From an uncultured bacterium (GTDB lineage Bacteria > Bacillota > Clostridia > Christensenellales > Borkfalkiaceae): 10,349 bases of DNA. The notes under the pieces were generated by a model. That model searched no databases and was not told the origin of the DNA. It worked only from the letters and a program-made list of their open reading frames with translations. Made by a program: the position numbers and the translations under genes. The DNA lies in the NCBI GenBank assembly GCA_934871445.1, contig CAKXBD010000072.1:1-10349 (forward strand), read 5' to 3'. Shown here one piece after another: positions 6,431 through 10,349 of this stretch. Numbering within the stretch: position 1 is the first letter of the stretch; each line of letters begins with the position of its first letter.

Positions 6431-7453
6431 ATGTCAGAAAAAATATTAACGGTCGATTATCCTACGGCATTTCCTACTTTGAGAAAAAGAGGAATGTGTG
6501 TGGAATACAACTTGGCAAAATTATTTGCATATTACGGAAAAGATTTTTCTCTCCCATTGAGCGGTGCTTATCCGGGAGTTCGATATATAGAAGCACCAAA
6601 ACAAAAGATATCGGAAAAGCTGTGCGACATAAAAAGTTTGCCGGAATTATACAAATCGTATGGAGTTTTTATAGAAGAAAGAAACGTAACGAATTGGGAA
6701 GAATATCGAGCGTATCTTGAAAATGAAATTGAAGAAGGAAGACCTATTATCGTCCATTTAGATTGTTATTATGTTTCTTGGGACCCTTATTATAAACATT
6801 TACATAACAATCATACAGTATTAATTATGGGCAATAGATCTGAGGCGTTTTTCCTCGTAGATCCTTATTTTGACCGAGCGGAATGGTTAGAAAAAGAGAC
6901 TTTTCGCCTCGCGTCGAGATTCTATTACGAAATTGACAAAAATCAAATTCAGAAATTAAAAAATGGCGGACACAAAGAAATTTTTGAAAAACGACGCGAA
7001 GAGCTTTTGCGGATTGGTTATTTGTCTCAATTAGAGCTTTTTTCCCAAGACATGCGAAATTTTTGTGCGGAAAAGGAATTTTGGGGTGAAGAAAAATTTA
7101 GCGAACCGTTTAACTTAGAGTTGCTGAAACAGCTCAGAAGAATAGAGCGCAATAAAAATAGGTTCATATTTTTTTTGCGTGAATGGGAATATCGAGAAGG
7201 GCATACAAAATATGAGAGTCAATATTCTTCGGTGCTATCCAGTTGGCAGGCTCTCCATAGTCTACTGGCAAAGGGGTGGTATGATCATTTTTCTGAAAGG
7301 ACTTTACAAAAAATCGAAGAAGATATTATAAAAATTCGCCGAGAAGAAGAAAATTTTATAAAGGATTTTGACCTTTATGAAAATTCCATATTAAAGGGAC
7401 AAGAGAAAATGCGAGGAGAAATCGGCTATGTGGTTATGGATATTTTACCTTAG
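6431..7453 (+). CDS. BtrH-like papain-fold acyltransferase (BtrH_N domain)
   Basis: A 340-aa soluble protein with AAAAGGAG 5 nt before ATG. Residues about 15-165 follow the BtrH_N pattern: a Cys early in the first helix (C23 in RGMCVEYNLAKLFAYYG), a SYG-x-EERNV segment, then the block EGRPIIVHLDCYYVSW (102-117), HNNHTVLIMG (H128 likely catalytic) and FFLVDPYF (D144). Cys-His-Asp in this order fits a papain/C39-like fold. The rest (about 170-340) is charged and helical, as in longer family members. In butirosin synthesis BtrH transfers a gamma-glutamyl-aminohydroxybutyryl group from the carrier BtrI to an amine. Here two carrier proteins and an acyl ligase follow in the same operon, so an acyl-ACP:acceptor transferase is the best guess. 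A C39-type peptidase is the alternative, but no precursor peptide or ABC exporter is present. Confidence 0.7.
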   Translation: MSEKILTVDYPTAFPTLRKRGMCVEYNLAKLFAYYGKDFSLPLSGAYPGVRYIEAPKQKISEKLCDIKSLPELYKSYGVFIEERNVTNWEEYRAYLENEIEEGRPIIVHLDCYYVSWDPYYKHLHNNHTVLIMGNRSEAFFLVDPYFDRAEWLEKETFRLASRFYYEIDKNQIQKLKNGGHKEIFEKRREELLRIGYLSQLELFSQDMRNFCAEKEFWGEEKFSEPFNLELLKQLRRIERNKNRFIFFLREWEYREGHTKYESQYSSVLSSWQALHSLLAKGWYDHFSERTLQKIEEDIIKIRREEENFIKDFDLYENSILKGQEKMRGEIGYVVMDILP

Positions 7454-7464
7454 GGGTATTACGC

Positions 7465-7695
7465 ATGACTCGAAAACGGTTGGCGATGTATTACTGCGGA
7501 AAAGCGGAGGTGGTAAAAATATTGAAAGAGGAAATTTCAATTTTGGATAAGCTATATTTGAATACGCGATTGAAGCAGTTGCAGGAAGTAAAAGGAATAA
7601 AAACTCACTGTACCGTTGGAGAAGCAGATATGGATAAGATAATCAAGTGCGAAAAAAACTTAAAGGAGGCAATAAAATGGACAGAAAAGAGATAG
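7465..7695 (+). CDS. 76-aa hypothetical protein of the cluster
   Basis: The ATG at 7465 has AGGGG (7452-7456) 8 nt upstream and lies 11 nt after the transferase stop. The 3' end overlaps the start of the first carrier protein gene by 19 nt and contains its ribosome binding site, so the two are likely coupled. The product is very basic and predicted mostly helical (VVKILKEEISILDKLYL, MDKIIKCEKNLKEAIKW), with two cysteines (C11, C49) and a third in the final helix. I recognise no domain. The layout loosely recalls small helical phage regulators, but the likeness is weak. Its fixed place between transferase and carrier suggests a part in the pathway, if it is a real gene. Confidence 0.5.
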   Translation: MTRKRLAMYYCGKAEVVKILKEEISILDKLYLNTRLKQLQEVKGIKTHCTVGEADMDKIIKCEKNLKEAIKWTEKR

Positions 7696-7910
7696 AAGAA
7701 AAAATATGCTCTATTGCGCGAGAATTGACGGGCGCGGAGTTGAGCGATACCGAAGAATTAAAAGAGAGCGGATTAGACAGTCTTTCGTTAGTGAGCGTGA
7801 TAGCGGGAATCGAAGAACAATTCGGGTTCTTTTTTGAGGCAGATGATTTACAGCCGGATAAATTATTGACTTTGAAGGATTTAGTGGAATTGACAGAGAA
7901 ATATATATGA
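7677..7910 (+). CDS. Acyl carrier protein (first of two)
   Basis: A 77-aa protein. The ATG at 7677 was chosen over the in-frame GTG at 7647 because AAAGGAGG (7662-7669) is 7 nt upstream and residue 1 then matches normal ACP length. The phosphopantetheine site is S35 in ESGLDSLSLVSVI, in the usual place at the start of helix II. The surface is acidic (many E/D), and the family's four-helix pattern can be followed: helix I 3-17, helix II 35-49, short helix III near 55-60, helix IV 66-76. It would carry an acyl or aminoacyl group as a thioester and needs a PPTase encoded elsewhere. The stop overlaps the ligase start by 4 nt, which suggests that the ligase loads this carrier, but that is inference. 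Confidence 0.88.
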   Translation: MDRKEIEEKICSIARELTGAELSDTEELKESGLDSLSLVSVIAGIEEQFGFFFEADDLQPDKLLTLKDLVELTEKYI

Positions 7911-9160
7911 AGCTGTGGGAATATATAAAAGAAAAAATGCTTCCGTATCGAGAAAGAATGGCTTTTCCCGAAAAGGGGATAACCTACGGAGAGCTTTTGA
8001 AAATGAAAGAAACAAAAGGGGAACGTAGGTTGAGGATATGTGAAGGGAAAACTCGTGGAGAACAGGGATTAGAAATTTTAAGGAGCATAGCCTCAGACGC
8101 AACGACCGTCCCTTTATCGAAAGAATATGGGGATAAGAATAAAGAGGGTATTCGCAAAGAAATAGAAAGCGCGGGTAAGGCTTCGAACGATGTAGCGTTT
8201 GTTGTCTTTACGAGCGGAACAACGGGAAATTCCAAAGGTGTGATGTTGACAGATGAGAATATCATAACCAATTTAGAATATATATCGACATATTTTCGTT
8301 TAGAGGGCATAAAACGAATGGGGATCATGCGCCCTCTTGTACATATATCGGCATTGGTGGGGGAATTGTTATATGGGCTCATTTGTGGTCTGGAAATTTA
8401 CTTTTTCGAAGAAGCATTTCTTCCGCAGAGGCTAATGAGCTTTTTGCGGGAGAAAAAAATAGAGGTATTCAATACGACGCCGACAGTTTGGTTGACATTA
8501 TTGAAATATAGCTCAATCAAAAGTTTTCCGGTAAAAGTAAGCGCAATCAGCGGTGAAAGATTGACAGAAAAGAGTGCAAAAGAAATAGCCGAAGCGTTTC
8601 CTGAAACGGAATTTTATAATGTGTACGGTCTTACAGAGCATAGTCCGAGAGCCTGTGCGCTAATGCCAGAGGATTTTGTTCGAAAGGCGGGAAGTATAGG
8701 GAAACCGCTCGGAAACGTATATGTTAAAATAGAAGAAGGGGAACTTTTATTAAAATCGCCCAGTGTGATGAAAGGATATTTTAAGGACGAAGAGAAAAGT
8801 AAAAAGAAAATAAAGAATGGTTGGCTATATACGGGTGATATGGCATACAAGGATGAAGAGGGTTATTACTATATAGAAGGCAGAAAAGACGATATGTTGA
8901 TACGGGCGGGAATAAATATTTTTCCGGAAGAAATAGAGGAAGAAGTAAAAAATTGCACGGGTGTAGAAGATTGTATTGTATATGGTAAGAGCGGAGAAAA
9001 CGGAGTGACGGAAATTTGTTTGAAATATATGGGAACATCTGAGCCGTGGGCATTGAGGAAACAGCTTGCGGGAAGGTTAAACGCACATTTTATGCCGAAT
9101 AGAATAGAACAAGTGACCGCGATAGAACGGACAGTGAGCGGAAAGAAGGTAAGGAGATGA
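7907..9160 (+). CDS. AMP-forming acyl/aminoacyl ligase (ANL superfamily), shortened N-terminus
   Basis: A 417-aa adenylate-forming enzyme; most family members have 500-550 residues. Present motifs: A3 P-loop FTSGTTGNSKG (101-111), A5 YGLTE (240-244), A7 YTGD (308-311), A8 hinge GRKDDMLIRAGINIFPEEIE (325-344) and A10 with the catalytic lysine in TVSGKKVRR (409-417). The shortening is in the N-terminal subdomain: only about 95 residues precede A3 rather than roughly 150-190, and the protein ends directly after A10. It should activate a carboxylic acid as its adenylate and pass it to a carrier thiol. Genes for carrier proteins overlap it by 4 nt on both sides, which supports loading an ACP rather than CoA. 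The substrate cannot be read from the pocket by eye. Confidence 0.88.
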   Translation: MKLWEYIKEKMLPYRERMAFPEKGITYGELLKMKETKGERRLRICEGKTRGEQGLEILRSIASDATTVPLSKEYGDKNKEGIRKEIESAGKASNDVAFVVFTSGTTGNSKGVMLTDENIITNLEYISTYFRLEGIKRMGIMRPLVHISALVGELLYGLICGLEIYFFEEAFLPQRLMSFLREKKIEVFNTTPTVWLTLLKYSSIKSFPVKVSAISGERLTEKSAKEIAEAFPETEFYNVYGLTEHSPRACALMPEDFVRKAGSIGKPLGNVYVKIEEGELLLKSPSVMKGYFKDEEKSKKKIKNGWLYTGDMAYKDEEGYYYIEGRKDDMLIRAGINIFPEEIEEEVKNCTGVEDCIVYGKSGENGVTEICLKYMGTSEPWALRKQLAGRLNAHFMPNRIEQVTAIERTVSGKKVRR

Positions 9161-9387
9161 GAGAAAAAGTTTTCGAGTTTATAAAGAAGCATTGTGCATT
9201 GGAAGAAGAAGTGACGGAAGAAAGCAAATTAAGAGAATTGAGCTTGGACAGTCTGTCGTTTGTGCAGGTCGTAGTAGATATAGAGTCAGAAATAGGAATA
9301 GAATTCGAAATAGAGGAATTAAATATAGATAATTGGGAGAAAGTAGGTGATATTATAAGAGTATTAGAAACAAAAAATATCCGTTGA
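9157..9387 (+). CDS. Acyl carrier protein (second of two)
   Basis: A 76-aa protein with the phosphopantetheine attachment Ser32 in LRELSLDSLSFVQVVVDIE. It is strongly acidic and helical. The ATG overlaps the ligase stop by 4 nt (ATGA), with AGGAG (near 9150-9155) just before. It is clearly diverged from the first carrier (LSLDSLSFVQV against SGLDSLSLVSV), so it is not a recent duplicate and may carry a different group or meet a different partner. It is the last gene of the cluster; no clear terminator hairpin follows. Confidence 0.88.
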   Translation: MREKVFEFIKKHCALEEEVTEESKLRELSLDSLSFVQVVVDIESEIGIEFEIEELNIDNWEKVGDIIRVLETKNIR

Positions 9388-9470
9388 GATGAACAAAGGG
9401 CATTTTTTGGTTATGCTATTTACTCAAAGAAATAAGTAAGAAAAGTCAATTTTTTGTCCATAATAGTAAG
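9388..9470. other. Intergenic gap without clear terminator
   Basis: This 83-bp A/T-rich gap between the second carrier gene and the YihY gene holds no clear hairpin. A weak -10 (CATAAT, 9459-9464) lies just 6 nt upstream of the next ATG, with no good -35. Read-through from the cluster into the YihY gene is therefore possible. Confidence 0.35.
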
Positions 9471-10268
9471 ATGAATAAAATCCGAACATTTATCCTTTGG
9501 GCAAAAGGGAAGTATGAGGTTCTTGCAGAAAAAAAATATACGACGATAGCGGGAATGTTAGTATACTTTTTAATTATGTCGATTACCCCCTTTGCGTTCT
9601 GGCTGACGCTGTTATTTGGCAAATTAGAAATTGATACCGAAAGCGTTCTTTCTCTACCGGTTTTTGAATCTGTGCAGGATGTCCTTTTATATATTCGTTC
9701 AGAGGCAATGAACGCAACGGCAGGCGCTTCGATTTTTCTGATCGCCACGACTTTGTATTCCGCCACGAATCTCTTTTATCACATGCGTCGGAGCGGAGAG
9801 CTCATTTATTCATATAAGAGAAAAAAACACGGTCTGTTGGTTCGTTTAGGCGCTTTGCTGTTAATGTTCGCGGTTATGTTTCTCACTGTTATTTCAGGCG
9901 CGGTTTTAGGCGGAGGAGCTTTTATTTTTTCTCGGTTATTTCCGCGTTGGCTGGAACTTACGTTGGATTATATTCTCATTCTTGCGGTTTCTTTTTTTCT
10001 CGCTTTGATACTCAATCTCTATGTATGCCCATATAAAGTAAAACTCAGGGAATTGTTGCCCGGAACGTCGGTTACGGTAGCGGCATGGTCGGTTGCACTT
10101 ATCGGTTTTACGATTTACTTGAAAATAGGAAATATGGGGAAATTATACGGGGCGCTCAGTGCAATTATTGTCTTTATGCTTTGGCTGTATGTATTGATGA
10201 TTTGCTTTGTCGTCGGGGTAATTTTCAACAGCGAAAAAATTTCGGCACGAGAAAGTAAAACCCTTTGA
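9471..10268 (+). CDS. YihY/BrkB family inner membrane protein
   Basis: A 265-aa polytopic protein with about six transmembrane helices (roughly residues 27-48, 83-100, 123-150, 165-190, 197-218, 228-252). Family marks include the N-terminal amphipathic stretch before TM1, the ITPFAFWL segment, GxxLGGGAF in the middle, and the ending KLYGALSAIIVFMLWLYVLMICFVVGVIFN, which matches the conserved YGALGAVIVLLLWLY...E/N block. The YihY/BrkB family (once mis-called ribonuclease BN) has no settled function; some members are linked to serum resistance and it is thought to act as a transporter or efflux protein. The start ATG lacks a recognisable ribosome binding site. Its codon use and base composition look like the signalling operon rather than the A-rich cluster before it, so it is probably a native neighbour and not part of the cluster. 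Confidence 0.85.
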   Translation: MNKIRTFILWAKGKYEVLAEKKYTTIAGMLVYFLIMSITPFAFWLTLLFGKLEIDTESVLSLPVFESVQDVLLYIRSEAMNATAGASIFLIATTLYSATNLFYHMRRSGELIYSYKRKKHGLLVRLGALLLMFAVMFLTVISGAVLGGGAFIFSRLFPRWLELTLDYILILAVSFFLALILNLYVCPYKVKLRELLPGTSVTVAAWSVALIGFTIYLKIGNMGKLYGALSAIIVFMLWLYVLMICFVVGVIFNSEKISARESKTL

Positions 10269-10314
10269 TTTCATGCGGTACCTCCTCCCTATGTGCGTTT
10301 AAGTAAGCAATTTG

Positions 10315-10349
10315 AAAAGCTCGACTTTTAGAAGGTCGAGCTTTCTTTT
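10315..10349 (+). terminator. Rho-independent terminator
   Basis: AAAGCTCGAC (10316-10325) pairs with GTCGAGCTTT (10335-10344); the inner TTT/AAG adds three more pairs including one G-U, leaving a TAG loop. CTTTT follows to the window edge. It ends the YihY gene 47 nt after its stop. Confidence 0.85.

Noticed and set aside
6415..6720. Plus-strand frame of 101 codons overlapping the BtrH-like gene
   Set aside because: It is the shifted frame of the BtrH-like gene; its start lies within the ribosome binding region and it has no site of its own.
6431..7453. C39-type bacteriocin leader peptidase
   Set aside because: There is no precursor peptide with a double-glycine leader and no ABC transporter, whereas carrier proteins and an acyl ligase are adjacent, so a BtrH-type transferase fits better.
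7984..8382. Minus-strand frame opposite the ligase gene
   Set aside because: It is antisense to the conserved A3 region of the ligase, and the low stop frequency is explained by the A-rich coding strand.
9471..10268. YihY gene as the exporter of the cluster product
   Set aside because: The gap lacks tight coupling, the composition differs from the cluster, and the family is widespread in bacteria without such clusters.

Overview
The window looks like chromosomal DNA of a low-to-moderate-GC Firmicute, most likely a gut clostridial lineage. The reasons are GGAGG-type ribosome binding sites, TTG and GTG starts, an OmpR-type two-component system next to small clostridial membrane proteins, and a Rep/oriT-like remnant of a clostridial mobilizable element. 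Species cannot be assigned from the sequence alone.

Layout. (1) 1-1045: the end of a mobile element, with the helicase part of a Rep protein (cut by the window edge), a 64-aa protein, and about 320 bp of non-coding, hairpin-rich sequence holding an oriT-like motif. A terminator hairpin at 1046-1080 closes it. (2) 1140-4742: an apparent signalling operon of response regulator, histidine kinase, polytopic membrane protein and small two-TM membrane protein, joined by short overlaps. A paralogue of the last protein follows with its own promoter, then a strong terminator. Both promoters carry TTAACA-type repeats at 11-bp steps with the same distance to the -10, so the regulator probably controls its own operon and the paralogue. 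(3) 4760-6273, minus strand: a PurF-like amidophosphoribosyltransferase paralogue that keeps the PRPP loop and the 4Fe-4S cysteines but has Ser in place of the catalytic N-terminal Cys. (4) 6355-9387: a compact, A-rich, tightly coupled cluster of BtrH-like papain-fold acyltransferase, 76-aa unknown protein, acyl carrier protein, shortened AMP-forming acyl ligase and second carrier protein. (5) 9471-10349: a YihY/BrkB family membrane protein and a terminator.

The most interesting part is region 4. It holds the minimal set for a thiotemplate amide- or ester-forming pathway without an NRPS condensation domain. The ligase would activate an acid and load it on a carrier, and the BtrH-like protein would move the acyl group to an amine or alcohol acceptor, by analogy with butirosin side-chain transfer (BtrH/BtrI). 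The substrate and product cannot be read from the sequence. No PPTase, tailoring enzyme or dedicated exporter is visible here. No tRNA, rRNA, CRISPR array or intact insertion sequence was seen.
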